Positions 16,181 to 24,972 of a stretch of 37,300 nucleotides of DNA are shown here, piece by piece. The notes under the pieces were generated by a model. It was not told where the DNA came from. It did not search any database and saw only the letters and a list, made by a program, of their open reading frames with translations. The first letter of the stretch is position 1, and every line of letters starts with the position of its first letter. The position numbers were made by a program, and so were the translations under genes. The DNA comes from an uncultured Prevotellaceae bacterium (GTDB lineage: Bacteria > Bacteroidota > Bacteroidia > Bacteroidales > Bacteroidaceae). Location: NCBI GenBank assembly GCA_946402905.1, contig CAMIYC010000033.1:1-37300 (forward strand). The letters run 5' to 3'.

Positions 16181-16813
16181 ATGGGTATATTTTCAAAACT
16201 ATTCGGAAAGAAAAACGACGAAGGAATGAGAATCGGCGGTATGGAAGATTACATGACTCTCATAAGAGTGTATTTCCAGGCTGCCATCGCATCCAATATA
16301 GGCATCACCAACCTGGCAATGCTTCCCGACCTGCGCACCTTCAAGACAACGCTCAAGGTGCCGACAGTCAACAACAAATTAGGGGTGGGGGAGAGAAACC
16401 ATTGCAAGAAGATGATGAAAGAAATTTATAATACCGACGATAATTTCTTCAAGGAAATCGACGCTACCATCAAGAAAAATTGTCGCAAGCTGCAGGACGT
16501 ACAGCCCTTTATGTATCAGTTCCAGGCCTTCTCTCAAGACTTGATGATGCTCATGGGCAATCTGATGAAATTCAAGATCAGGATGCCGTCGTTCATGAAA
16601 AAGGCCATCTACGCCATGACGGAGAAAACCGTAGGTGATGTCTTTAACAAAAATGATTACAAAGACCCGGGAGTGGTCAAGACGGTGTTGTCCGTACGCC
16701 AACTGAACAACAAACTCGGATTCAGCCAGAAGTGGATCACTGATTTCGTATATCAGGTCGTCATGCTGGCCAAAAAAGAACCCAGACCAAAGGACACAAA
16801 CGACAAGGCGTAA
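16181..16813 (+). CDS. Conserved-looking protein of unknown function
   Basis: A 210-residue protein that I do not recognise. The ATG at 16181 (MGIFSKLFGKK) is chosen because it follows a strong promoter; an in-frame upstream start would lie inside the promoter. There is no signal peptide or clear membrane segment. The opening has a short hydrophobic-basic amphipathic segment (GIFSKLFGKK) that could touch the membrane. The body is mostly helical, rich in Met and Lys (for example DLMMLMGNLMKFKIRMPSFMKKAIYAM), and ends in a charged tail. It is on its own promoter upstream of the coiled-coil/zapA/rny group. Confidence 0.75.
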   Translation: MGIFSKLFGKKNDEGMRIGGMEDYMTLIRVYFQAAIASNIGITNLAMLPDLRTFKTTLKVPTVNNKLGVGERNHCKKMMKEIYNTDDNFFKEIDATIKKNCRKLQDVQPFMYQFQAFSQDLMMLMGNLMKFKIRMPSFMKKAIYAMTEKTVGDVFNKNDYKDPGVVKTVLSVRQLNNKLGFSQKWITDFVYQVVMLAKKEPRPKDTNDKA

Positions 16814-16833
16814 AGCAAAAAGTTGGCCGTTTT

Positions 16834-16865
16834 TTTGGTTTTTTTGTTTTTATGCAGTAATTTTG
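16834..16865 (+). promoter_or_regulatory. Promoter of the coiled-coil/zapA genes
   Basis: TTTG at 16834-16837 and TAATTTTG at 16858-16865 are 20 bp apart. The leader to the ATG at 16884 would be only about 12 nt. Confidence 0.65.
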
Positions 16866-16883
16866 TGCCCAAATTGCAACTAC

Positions 16884-17177
16884 ATGAGCACCCAGGAGAA
16901 GACCATAACGCTTTTCACCACAAGAGTCAGGCAGCTGATGCTGAGATACGAGGAGACTGCCAAGGCCAATGCTGAGTTGAAGGCAAGGCTGGAGGAGCGT
17001 GAGGCCGTCATCAAAGACCTGGAGAAGAAACTGAGCCTGGCAGACCGCAATTACAAGGCACTGAAAACAGCGCGGATGCTTGAACTTTCCGACGGTGATA
17101 TCGGCGAGGCCAAGGCAAAACTCTCTAAGCTCATACGCAATGTCAACAAGTGTATCACGCTCCTTAGTGAGAAATGA
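16884..17177 (+). CDS. Short coiled-coil protein next to zapA
   Basis: A 97-residue soluble protein. Residues about 15-60 form a strong heptad-patterned coiled coil (ELKARLEEREAVIKDLEKKL), followed by a conserved-looking helical end (LSKLIRNVNKCITLLSEK). The ATG at 16884 is just after a promoter; the in-frame start seven codons upstream overlaps it. The gene ends eight bases before zapA. By position and shape it could be a division-associated partner of ZapA, similar in spirit to ZapB of gamma-proteobacteria, though homology cannot be judged by eye. Confidence 0.75.
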   Translation: MSTQEKTITLFTTRVRQLMLRYEETAKANAELKARLEEREAVIKDLEKKLSLADRNYKALKTARMLELSDGDIGEAKAKLSKLIRNVNKCITLLSEK

Positions 17178-17185
17178 CGTGAGCA

Positions 17186-17497
17186 ATGTCTGAAGAGAAA
17201 AGAGAAAAACGTACGATAAGATTGCATGTCTACGATACCGAACTTCCGATAAGGATTTTTGCCGACGAGGAAGAGATTTATCGCAGGGCTGCCAGGATGG
17301 CTACGGATACTATTAATGCCTATACGGCTCAGTCCAATGGGCAGAAGAGCCATCTTGAAGTATTGTATATGTCATTGGTGGATATTGCACTCAAATTTGA
17401 GTTTGAGCGCAAACGCAATGATACAGAGCCATATACAGATATTCTCCAGAAAATCACTTCAGAGATTGAGGAAACCTTACGTCAGGAGAAACACTGA
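17186..17497 (+). CDS. zapA: Cell division protein ZapA
   Basis: A 103-residue cytosolic protein that cross-links FtsZ filaments at the division ring. The N-terminal globular part (KRTIRLHVYDTELPIRI, then EEEIYRRAARMATDTINAY) fits the ZapA family, followed by the coiled-coil dimerisation helix (about 55-103). Length is normal. It starts eight bases after the coiled-coil gene, in an apparent operon. The spacer to rny is 106 bp and contains a potential RNA stem. Confidence 0.85.
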   Translation: MSEEKREKRTIRLHVYDTELPIRIFADEEEIYRRAARMATDTINAYTAQSNGQKSHLEVLYMSLVDIALKFEFERKRNDTEPYTDILQKITSEIEETLRQEKH

Positions 17498-17508
17498 CGC
17501 GTCGGTGT

Positions 17509-17551
17509 GTGACACTACATCCGGCTCACGAGTCTTGTCACTTGTGGTGTC
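17509..17551 (+). promoter_or_regulatory. Potential structured RNA leader before rny
   Basis: GACACTACA (17511-17519) can pair with TGTGGTGTC (17543-17551) with one G-T pair, and GTGACA (17509-17514) can alternatively pair with TGTCAC (17536-17541). The two stems exclude each other. No T-run follows. It may be a terminator remnant or a leader structure. Confidence 0.35.
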
Positions 17552-17603
17552 GTCATTGTGACATGCAGAGAATATCTTTTTACTATTTATACTATCATTC
17601 AAT

Positions 17604-19145
17604 ATGGAAATACTTACGACTATAATTGTTGGGATTGTCTGTCTCATTGCGGGTGCCGTCGTAGGATACATGCTGTTCATGCATGTCATCAAGGGCAAAT
17701 ACAATGAGATGATAGAGACAGCCCAGAAGGAATCAGAAGTGATCAAGGAGAAAAAACTCCTCGAGGTAAAAGAGAAATTCATCAACAAAAAGGCTGAGCT
17801 GGAAAAGGAAGTGCAAGTGCGCAACCAGAAGCTGCAACAGACCGAAAGCAGACTGAAGCAGCGCGAGATCTCGCTCAATCAGCGCCAGGAAGAGCTTGGA
17901 CGCCGCAAGCAGGAGGTAGAGCAAAGCCAGAAACGCATCGACAACGAGAAAAAACTGCTTGTCATCAAGCAAGACGAACTGGAGAAAATGCAAAGCCAGG
18001 AGCGCGAAAAACTGGAGGAACTCTCTGGTCTCAGCGCAGAGGAGGCAAAAAACCGCCTGGTAGAGAGTCTGAAAGACGAGGCGCGCACCGATGCGGCCAG
18101 CTATGTCAACGAGATCATGGATGAGGCCAAGCTCAATGCCAACGCACAAGCCAAGAAAATAGTCATTCAGACCATACAGCGTGTGGCTACGGAGACTGCC
18201 ATCGAAAACTCTGTCAGTGTCTTCCACATCGACAATGATGAGGTCAAAGGGCGCATCATCGGCCGTGAAGGCCGCAACATCAGGGCTCTGGAGGCTGCTA
18301 CAGGCGTGGAAATCGTCGTCGACGATACCCCCGAGGCCATCGTCATCTCGGCTTTCGACCCCATCCGGCGTGAGGTGTGCCGCCTGGCGCTCCATCAGTT
18401 GGTGGCCGACGGGCGCATCCATCCGGCTCGTATCGAAGAGGTAGTGGCAAAAGTGAAAAAACAACTCGAAAACGAGGTCATCGAGACTGGTAAGCGCACC
18501 GCTATCGACCTCGGCATCCACGGCCTGCATCCTGAACTGATACGTATCATCGGCAAGATGAAATACCGCTCATCCTATGGGCAGAACCTCCTGCAGCATG
18601 CACGCGAGACGGCCAATCTCTGTGCCGTCATGGCTTCAGAACTGGGTCTCAACCCCAAGAAAGCCAAGCGCGCCGGACTGCTTCACGACATCGGTAAGGT
18701 GCCCGACGAGGAGAGCGACCTGCCACATGCACTCTATGGCGCCAAGATCGCTGAGAAATACAAGGAGAAACCTGATATCTGCAACGCCATCGGCGCACAC
18801 CACGACGAGATGGAGATGAATACGTTGCTTGCACCCATCGTGCAGACCTGCGACGCCATCTCCGGCGCACGTCCCGGCGCACGTCGTGAGATCGTAGAGG
18901 CATATATCAAGCGTCTCAACGACCTTGAGGCTATCGCCATGAGTTATCCGGGTGTCACCAAGACCTATGCCATCCAGGCTGGCCGTGAACTGCGTGTCAT
19001 CGTAGGTGCCGACAAGATGGACGACAAGGAGACAGAGGCACTCTCCGGCGAGATCGCCAATAAGATACAGAATGAGATGACCTATCCCGGACAGGTGAAG
19101 ATCACCGTCATCCGTGAGACGCGCTCAGTGGCCTACGCCAAGTAG
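17604..19145 (+). CDS. rny: Ribonuclease Y
   Basis: A 513-residue membrane-anchored endoribonuclease that starts mRNA decay. The N-terminal helix (about 5-25, [19 protein letters not shown]) anchors it; a long charged coiled coil runs to about residue 160. A KH RNA-binding domain includes [15 protein letters not shown] (about 215-230). The HD phosphodiesterase domain contains [12 protein letters not shown] and IGAHHDE. Length and order of domains are typical. The window thus encodes both RNase Y and RNase G, a combination common in Bacteroidota. A strong terminator follows. Confidence 0.95.
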   Translation: MEILTTIIVGIVCLIAGAVVGYMLFMHVIKGKYNEMIETAQKESEVIKEKKLLEVKEKFINKKAELEKEVQVRNQKLQQTESRLKQREISLNQRQEELGRRKQEVEQSQKRIDNEKKLLVIKQDELEKMQSQEREKLEELSGLSAEEAKNRLVESLKDEARTDAASYVNEIMDEAKLNANAQAKKIVIQTIQRVATETAIENSVSVFHIDNDEVKGRIIGREGRNIRALEAATGVEIVVDDTPEAIVISAFDPIRREVCRLALHQLVADGRIHPARIEEVVAKVKKQLENEVIETGKRTAIDLGIHGLHPELIRIIGKMKYRSSYGQNLLQHARETANLCAVMASELGLNPKKAKRAGLLHDIGKVPDEESDLPHALYGAKIAEKYKEKPDICNAIGAHHDEMEMNTLLAPIVQTCDAISGARPGARREIVEAYIKRLNDLEAIAMSYPGVTKTYAIQAGRELRVIVGADKMDDKETEALSGEIANKIQNEMTYPGQVKITVIRETRSVAYAK

Positions 19146-19160
19146 TCAAAACCCAAAAGA

Positions 19161-19195
19161 CTGAAGGGTGAAGACCAGCTGTCTTCACCCTTCAG
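19161..19195 (+). terminator. Terminator after rny
   Basis: CTGAAGGGTGAAGAC (19161-19175) pairs perfectly with GTCTTCACCCTTCAG (19181-19195) over a 5-nt loop; T-rich repeat DNA follows. Confidence 0.85.
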
Positions 19196-19200
19196 CCTGT

Positions 19201-19292
19201 TTCCGGTTTTTTCCGGTTTTTTCCGGGTTTTTCCGGTTTTTTCCGGTTTTTTCCGGGTTTTTCCGGTTTTTTCCGGGTTATCCGGGTTTTCC
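19201..19292. repeat. 10-bp tandem array
   Basis: About nine head-to-tail copies of a 10-bp unit, TTCCGGTTTT or its variant TTCCGGGTTT, directly follow the rny terminator. The last copies are slightly degenerate and the array ends near 19292. It lies between genes and encodes nothing recognisable. Confidence 0.9.
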
Positions 19293-19361
19293 TAGTGTCT
19301 TGTAAGCTGCGGCATTGCCGCAGCCAGCGCCTGCAGCTCTCACCATTTAAAAACCGCCAGC

Positions 19362-19730
19362 TTGTCCATCTTTTACCACCCTTTAGTACGTGAGCTGATC
19401 ATACTGATAGCCATCGTCGGGCTTATGGTCTTCTGCCTTGACAAGTCGAGGCAGAACCGCCGCACGCGTAATACGCTGTACAACTGCATTTACCCGCTCC
19501 ATGCCAGTGCTGTCATCAAGAGTGTGCAGATGGTGTCGCATCTCTTGCAGCAGGGCTTGGTGCAGCATCTGGCTGGTTTGGCGATCACCCTCCTTGGGAT
19601 GGGGCTTTATTATTATTTTCTCAAACCGCAAGCCGATATCCCCTACAACAGGCTGTTTTATCTGCTGGGATGGTTTGCACAGGGCGCTCTGGCCCTGCTG
19701 ATGGTGCTGTTTTTGGTCTTTCAGGCATAA
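19362..19730 (+). CDS. Small three-helix membrane protein, unknown
   Basis: A 122-residue hydrophobic protein, not recognised. Three membrane segments are visible: about 12-27 (LIILIAIVGLMVFCL), 69-87 (HLAGLAITLLGMGLYYYFL) and 98-120 (YLLGWFAQGALALLMVLFL). A basic loop (DKSRQNRRTRN) after the first helix suggests an orientation with that loop in the cytoplasm. The frame has natural codon use throughout. The start is uncertain: the best candidate is a TTG at 19362, because the first in-frame ATG (19425) would remove helix 1. Its 3' end overlaps the end of the convergent CcsBA gene by 10 bp. It could be a real gene with a rare start or a gene that has lost its 5' end. Confidence 0.5.
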   Translation: MSIFYHPLVRELIILIAIVGLMVFCLDKSRQNRRTRNTLYNCIYPLHASAVIKSVQMVSHLLQQGLVQHLAGLAITLLGMGLYYYFLKPQADIPYNRLFYLLGWFAQGALALLMVLFLVFQA

Positions 19731-21877
19731 GAGTGCATGCCGCCTAAGAAATAGTTCACACCGAAATAGGTCATCAGCAGAGTGAGGAACGCCACCACCA
19801 TGAAAAGATGGTAGTTGCGGGCTTTCCTGAGAAACGGCAGCGACCGCTGGTGCACACCGATGGCGTAGACCATGAGGGTGATCAGCGCCCATACCTCTTT
19901 GGGATCCCAGCTCCAGTAGGTGCCCCAGCTCACGTTGGCCCAGATGGCGCCGGTGAAGATGCCGATGCCAAGGGCTGTGAGCGACGGGTGGAGGAAGATC
20001 TGAGACAATACGTGCAGATATTCGGCCTTCCGTGGCATCAGCAAGCCCACCACTCCACAGATGAAAGTGATGCTGAGCAGCGCGTAGGCCATCATGATCA
20101 CGCTCACGTGGATGCTCAGCAGGGGAGAGTTGAGCACAGGCATGATGTGGGTGATTTCCGGGTTCATCTGCCCGATGTGCGACACCAGCAGGAAGAAGCC
20201 GCTCATCAGCAGCCCGAAGGTGAGCATGATGGGAAACTTGCGGCATGAGATGAGCCCCAGCACCTCGATCAGCCAGGCCGTCAGCAGCATCGTCTCATAG
20301 CCGTTGGACATAGGTATGCTCCCGCTGATGATCCATCGCAGCGCGATGCAGAAGGTAAGGGCAGCCAGCGAGAGCCACATCACCCAGTGGGCAGGGCGCC
20401 AGACAAACAGGGAGAGGATGGCTGCGCTGAGGTTGACCATGAAGAGGATGGTGGCAAAGGGAATCGTGTTGTAGATGCGCTCCGCACGGGTCTTGAGACT
20501 GGATGGCACAGACATGCCTCCGTATCTCTTCTGATAGCCTGCCATCTTGTCAATGGCTTCCGACATGTGGGCATGATGACCGGCCAGGGCATCCTGGTAG
20601 AGGATGCCGAAAATATTGTGCATATATTCCTTGCGCTCTTGCTCCATGTCCTGAGGATATTTGCCCGTAGGGGCATACCATTGCAGTCCGACTCCTTCTT
20701 CTTTCGACTCAAAAGGAAACAGTTTCAATGGACGGCCCTGCCTGAGTTGCAGGATCAGTTGCAGCTTGTCGTCGTAGTCGGCGGCTTCTTTGTGTATCTT
20801 GTCGTGTTGGCCACGGTAAAACTCCTCGACCAGTGGGCCAAGGATATATTCTCCCTGACGGAAAAACGTATTGAAGCTGCCGTGGCTGGGCAATTGAAGC
20901 TGGCTTTTCAGCGCACCTCCCTTTATCTTGATCAAAGGCTCGTCGCTCCATTCATCCCCGAAGAAAATAAACCCCGTGAGCACTTGCTCTGCACTGTAGT
21001 CGCCATAGTGCGACTTGCCGCATAGCTTCTTGGTGAAGTCGATGGCGTAGGTCTGCAACTGGCAGATGCGACCGTTGTAGAGCACATATAGGTGTCCGAA
21101 TTCGTCGGCGGTCTCATGGGGCAGTGTCTTCGCGGCCTGAAGGCAGAGCGGATGCAGTGCGGTCAGGAGCAACAGGGTCGTGAGCTTGTGGTTGAGCACG
21201 GGGCTGTGCAACAGGCGGCGGAAAGTGCCTTTAGGATCGGCCAGCATCCATAGGAGTGAGATGAATAGCAGCGCATAGCCGAGATAGGTGGTGCTGATGC
21301 CCCAGGGGTCGATGTTGACAGAGAGATAGCTGCCGTGACCGTCATCGTCGTAGCTGCTTTGATAGAGCCTCACCCCCTTCGACTTGAATACGTTGTTCAT
21401 CGACACGGCGGTTGTCACGCTGTCCTTACCGGTGCTGACGGTCAGGCGCGACACATAGTCGGCAGCGGTCTGGGTGCCTTCGTGATATTCGATGTCAAAC
21501 AGGTCGAGTCTGACGGTGAAAGGCAACGGCTTCTCTTGCATCTCGTTGGTGCCCATGCCGCTGACGTAGCGGTCGGTACGCTCTCCCTCGCGCAGGTGGA
21601 TGATGCCTTCCGACGACGTCAGGTGGGTGAGCAGCGCGCCCAGCAGCGTGATCACCAGCGAGGCGTGCAGTGTGACGATGCTCCAGCGCCTCACTTTCTG
21701 TCTGACCAGCCACACCACGCCGCAAGCGGTGAGCACAGCCCATAAAGCAGAAAACCACCATGCTCCGTAGATGTGCGTGGTGGTGAATGAAGCGCCTTGA
21801 TATTTCTCTATGATGGTGGCGGCACCCATGATGATGATGAGCGCCAGATAAGTGATGATAATGATACGTTTGACCAT
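19721..21877 (-). CDS. Fused cytochrome c biogenesis protein (CcsBA, ResB-ResC)
   Basis: A 718-residue inner-membrane protein of system II cytochrome c maturation, which carries haem across the membrane and attaches it to CxxCH motifs. The N-terminal half is ResB/CcsB-like, with membrane helices and a large periplasmic part. The C-terminal half is CcsA/ResC-like with several helices and the haem-handling Trp-rich motif in WGTYWSWDPKE near the C-terminus. The ATG at 21877 (MVKRIIIITYL) is chosen because the in-frame upstream codons lie in a terminator hairpin. Directly upstream on the same strand is a di-haem protein with two CxxCH sites, a natural client. Confidence 0.88.
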   Translation of the reverse strand: MVKRIIIITYLALIIIMGAATIIEKYQGASFTTTHIYGAWWFSALWAVLTACGVVWLVRQKVRRWSIVTLHASLVITLLGALLTHLTSSEGIIHLREGERTDRYVSGMGTNEMQEKPLPFTVRLDLFDIEYHEGTQTAADYVSRLTVSTGKDSVTTAVSMNNVFKSKGVRLYQSSYDDDGHGSYLSVNIDPWGISTTYLGYALLFISLLWMLADPKGTFRRLLHSPVLNHKLTTLLLLTALHPLCLQAAKTLPHETADEFGHLYVLYNGRICQLQTYAIDFTKKLCGKSHYGDYSAEQVLTGFIFFGDEWSDEPLIKIKGGALKSQLQLPSHGSFNTFFRQGEYILGPLVEEFYRGQHDKIHKEAADYDDKLQLILQLRQGRPLKLFPFESKEEGVGLQWYAPTGKYPQDMEQERKEYMHNIFGILYQDALAGHHAHMSEAIDKMAGYQKRYGGMSVPSSLKTRAERIYNTIPFATILFMVNLSAAILSLFVWRPAHWVMWLSLAALTFCIALRWIISGSIPMSNGYETMLLTAWLIEVLGLISCRKFPIMLTFGLLMSGFFLLVSHIGQMNPEITHIMPVLNSPLLSIHVSVIMMAYALLSITFICGVVGLLMPRKAEYLHVLSQIFLHPSLTALGIGIFTGAIWANVSWGTYWSWDPKEVWALITLMVYAIGVHQRSLPFLRKARNYHLFMVVAFLTLLMTYFGVNYFLGGMHSYA

Positions 21878-21887
21878 GAAAAATGGG

Positions 21888-21921
21888 AAAAAGAGCACCG
21901 CGGATATGCCCTCCGCGGTGC
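21888..21921 (-). terminator. Terminator/attenuator between di-haem gene and ccsBA
   Basis: GCACCGCGGA (21895-21904) pairs with TCCGCGGTGC (21912-21921); the minus-strand T-run is the complement of 21888-21892. The run ends about ten bases before the ccsBA ATG, so ccsBA expression must read through this signal. Confidence 0.8.
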
Positions 21922-21933
21922 CCTTCATATCTG

Positions 21934-23622
21934 TTAGATGGAGCGTAAGAACTTCACGACAGCGTCGCGGTCGCTCTTACTGAGGTGGTAGAACTTGAGA
22001 GTAGAGTCATAGGCGTCCGACTTCTTGCTGTAGCCGTGCCACATGATGGCTTCGATCTCGTTGCGGGCGCGGCAGTCATGCAGACGGTCTTCCGCACCGG
22101 TGTTGATCTTCGACAGGCCGCGGCCCCAGAGTGGGGTGGTGCGGCACCAGGAGCCATGGATGCCGTTTTTCATAAACAGACGGTGCTGCACCATGTCGGT
22201 GTAGGGATAGATGGTCTGATTCTGGTATCTCGGTAGAGCCAGATGGTTGGAGGTGATGATGGCCGGAGCCCAGTAGTCATCGGTCGTGGTCTGCCATTTC
22301 GGACGGTGACAGGTGGCGCAGCCAATCTCGGTGAACACTTGTTTGCCGCGCTGCACTTCCGGGTCGTTGAGGTTGCGGGCGCGTGGGATGGAGAGTCCGC
22401 GGTGCCACACCATGAAAGCCCAGAAGTTGTTGTCGCTCATCTCGGGCTCGAAGTTGTGCCACTCGTTGTCAAACTGGTTGGTGCCGGGTGAGAGCAGGCC
22501 TTTCACCGCGGCGGCAATGCCTTCGTCAGTGCCGTCTGCATAATAAGGTGACAGGGGGTTGGCCTTGATGGCAGCGATCACCGAGGGAGTCTCGCTCATC
22601 TTTTGTGCCCACGCATTGGTAGAGTAGAGGTAAGGACGGTCGCTGCGGCTCACGTTGGTGATGTTCCAGATGGCATTGGCGCCGGCACCGTCTTGCAGCG
22701 AACCGCGTGTGCAGGCATAGGTGAATTTCTTGATGCGGTTCACGCCATTGGCCGTGTACATGGCCGTCGGGGCCCAGTCGTTGGCATTCTTGTCCCACAT
22801 GGCGGGGTTGAGGTCTACGTAGGGTGCCTCGCGCTGATACTGGGCTTTGATCGAGTCGTCGGGGATGGCGTCGATGAGGCCTGTGCCGATGATGCCGATG
22901 GTGCTCTCCAGGCGGAAGGCCACGTCGCCGGTGTCATAGGGTGTGGGGTTGGTGTTGAAGGCACTCTTGGGGATGTACAGATCGGGGTAGATCAGCTCGT
23001 AGGTCTCGCCGTCCTCAAACTGCATGGGGATGCCGCTCTCCATCGAGGTGAGTTTCTTCCATTCCAGTTCGATCTGGTCCTCGTCGATAGGTGCCAGGAA
23101 GGGGGAGGTGCCGATGGTCTGGGGCATGCCGGTCACCTCGGCCACATAGGGGCCGTCGTCGCTGCCGGGCGAGGTGGGATGGTATACTACCAGCAGATAG
23201 CCGTTGCCCCAAGAGGCGGTGTAGCGGTCCACACGCTTGCCATGGCCGTAGGCGGGATGGCAGTCGAGGCAAGATTTGCGCACGGCGGCAGGGCCGAGGC
23301 CGTTGAAAGGTGGTGTGTTGGTGTTGTAGTTGCGCTCAAAGAAGGCTTCGCCTTTGTTGAACGCTTCCAAAAGCCCCATCTGGGTCACTGCGGGGGCCTC
23401 GTCTTCGTAGCAGCCGGCCGACACGTTGTCGGTCGTGCCGAGCTCTCCGCCGGGATACCATTCCTCAGCCGAGAAATTGCCCACTGCCTTGCCGATGTAG
23501 TTGGCCTCTATGCTGGTCTCTTCACTTTTTACGTCGTCGTCATCATCGTGACAGGCGGTGAGCGTGAAACCAAAGGCAGCCGTGAGAAGGTAGAGCGGGA
23601 CAGTCTTAAATTGGATGTTCAT
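21934..23622 (-). CDS. Di-haem oxidoreductase (DHOR) surface lipoprotein
   Basis: A 562-residue di-haem c-type cytochrome of the putative peroxidase family DUF1111/DHOR. The lipobox LTAC puts the acylated Cys at C24, followed at once by H and five Asp, resembling the Bacteroidota lipoprotein export signal for the outer surface. Haem sites are CLDCH (C118, C121, H122) and CATCH (C435, C438, H439). Family members accompany imelysin proteins in bacterial iron-uptake loci; a redox step on iron or removal of peroxide is likely but not shown. It follows the imelysin gene by about 80 bp with a hairpin in between, and is followed by ccsBA. Confidence 0.85.
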   Translation of the reverse strand: MNIQFKTVPLYLLTAAFGFTLTACHDDDDDVKSEETSIEANYIGKAVGNFSAEEWYPGGELGTTDNVSAGCYEDEAPAVTQMGLLEAFNKGEAFFERNYNTNTPPFNGLGPAAVRKSCLDCHPAYGHGKRVDRYTASWGNGYLLVVYHPTSPGSDDGPYVAEVTGMPQTIGTSPFLAPIDEDQIELEWKKLTSMESGIPMQFEDGETYELIYPDLYIPKSAFNTNPTPYDTGDVAFRLESTIGIIGTGLIDAIPDDSIKAQYQREAPYVDLNPAMWDKNANDWAPTAMYTANGVNRIKKFTYACTRGSLQDGAGANAIWNITNVSRSDRPYLYSTNAWAQKMSETPSVIAAIKANPLSPYYADGTDEGIAAAVKGLLSPGTNQFDNEWHNFEPEMSDNNFWAFMVWHRGLSIPRARNLNDPEVQRGKQVFTEIGCATCHRPKWQTTTDDYWAPAIITSNHLALPRYQNQTIYPYTDMVQHRLFMKNGIHGSWCRTTPLWGRGLSKINTGAEDRLHDCRARNEIEAIMWHGYSKKSDAYDSTLKFYHLSKSDRDAVVKFLRSI

Positions 23623-23652
23623 GTTTCTTGTAGGTTGAATGTTGTGTATAAT

Positions 23653-23691
23653 CCCGAGGTCTCAGGACAGTTAAGTCCTGAGACCTGCGGG
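23653..23691 (-). promoter_or_regulatory. Intercistronic hairpin between imelysin and di-haem genes
   Basis: AGGTCTCAGGAC (23657-23668) pairs perfectly with GTCCTGAGACCT (23675-23686), extended by CCCG/CGGG with a one-base bulge. No T-run follows on the minus strand, so it looks like an mRNA-stabilising or processing element rather than a terminator. Confidence 0.55.
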
Positions 23692-23703
23692 AGATGATAA
23701 TGC

Positions 23704-24945
23704 TTATTTGATGGTAGCTGCCCATGAAGCGCCTGCAGCGAGCTCCTCGTCGAGGGCGTTGATGGCATCCATGGCGGCTTTCACCTTGGCTGCCTTGGGG
23801 GCGTCGACGAAGGCACTGCCTTGCTGGCATGACTCGATGGCCTTGAGGGCTGCTGCCAGCTTGCTTTCAATGCTGGATGCGAGCGTCTGGTTGTATTTGC
23901 CGGCCATGGTCAGGATAGAATTGCTTGCGGGGGTGCTAAGTCCTGTGCCACCGTAGAGCGAGTTCTTGATGCTCAGGATGTTGTCGTAGAAGTCCTGGAA
24001 GGATTTCTTCGAATAGGGCGACTCGATATAGTTGGGGTCTTCGCCCGTGTAGGCCAGACCCATCTTGGTGTTGGCCACCTCGTTGCAGATGTTGGAGCAG
24101 CCGGAGTCGAAAATGGTCACAAGCACTTCCTGCCAGGTGCTGTAGATACTGCCCGACTTGGTGGCGTTGAGCATGTGGTCGCCGTAGTAGCTGGATCCCA
24201 CCTGGGTCTCATACTCGCATTCTTCTACACGCTGTACGTGGGCTGCGGGAGCAGTCTCGCCGCGCCAGGCCACTTCCAGCTGATAGCATTTGTCACGCAG
24301 GTCGCCGGCCACTGCAGTGGCATAGACGAGCTCCTGCTCGCCGGTCACCTGGGCACCGATGGCGGTGAAAGCCTGGTCGCTCTCATTGGCCTGGAGTGAT
24401 GACAGTGTACGGTTCTTGCCATCGCGGAAGATGATGAACTCGATGCCGTGGAATCCCAGCAACTCCTGACCCAGTTTCGCACCGGCATAGGCGATGCCGT
24501 CGTCGCCGTTGTCAAGCATGGCCACCTGGTCGCTGTTCTTCAGGGCCAGGGCCAGGGCGTCGAGGTCAAGAGGCCATGTGTCGATGTGGGGGTCGATGCC
24601 GAAGGTGGTGGCGGGGCCGTAGAGGAAGGCCTCCGACTGCTCCCAGTAGGAGCGTGCGTCGAGGAAGGTAGCGCAGATCTTGTCGATGTCACCCTGGCTG
24701 AGCGTGCCCTTGCGGTAGGCTCCCTTGGCGGCTTCGAGCTGGTCGTAGAGCTGAGAAGTGGCATTGGCCAGGTTGGTATAGGTGGGGAATACTACGTTTT
24801 CTACGTATTGTTTGGTAAGACTTCCTATCGTCTCTACTTCTGCAGAGGTGGCTTTCTCTTTGTCGTCGTCATAGTCATCACTACATGAAGTGAAGGTCAT
24901 TGTGCCTGTCAGTATGCAGGCTACCATTAAAAGATACTTTTTCAT
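23704..24945 (-). CDS. Imelysin-family (peptidase M75) lipoprotein
   Basis: A 413-residue lipoprotein of the imelysin/IrpA family, helical proteins tied to iron uptake. The lipobox gives acylated C21, followed by SDDYDDDKE, an acidic stretch matching the surface-export signal of Bacteroidota lipoproteins. The family motif GxHxxE is present as G164-F-H166-G-I-E169. Despite the peptidase name, most members are regarded as binding proteins for iron or haem rather than proteases. The gene sits between a beta-barrel protein and a di-haem oxidoreductase on the same strand, which supports a surface iron-handling role. Confidence 0.88.
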   Translation of the reverse strand: MKKYLLMVACILTGTMTFTSCSDDYDDDKEKATSAEVETIGSLTKQYVENVVFPTYTNLANATSQLYDQLEAAKGAYRKGTLSQGDIDKICATFLDARSYWEQSEAFLYGPATTFGIDPHIDTWPLDLDALALALKNSDQVAMLDNGDDGIAYAGAKLGQELLGFHGIEFIIFRDGKNRTLSSLQANESDQAFTAIGAQVTGEQELVYATAVAGDLRDKCYQLEVAWRGETAPAAHVQRVEECEYETQVGSSYYGDHMLNATKSGSIYSTWQEVLVTIFDSGCSNICNEVANTKMGLAYTGEDPNYIESPYSKKSFQDFYDNILSIKNSLYGGTGLSTPASNSILTMAGKYNQTLASSIESKLAAALKAIESCQQGSAFVDAPKAAKVKAAMDAINALDEELAAGASWAATIK

Positions 24946-24972
24946 TGTTTTTATAATTTTTTTGGTTGATTT

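Noticed and set aside
17498..17603. 6S RNA gene after zapA, as in gamma-proteobacteria
   Set aside because: The spacer is only 106 bp and lacks the long interrupted hairpin with a central bubble expected of 6S RNA.
22603..23697. 364-codon plus-strand frame opposite the di-haem gene
   Set aside because: Entirely antisense to a gene with two CxxCH motifs and a lipobox; no promoter or domain.
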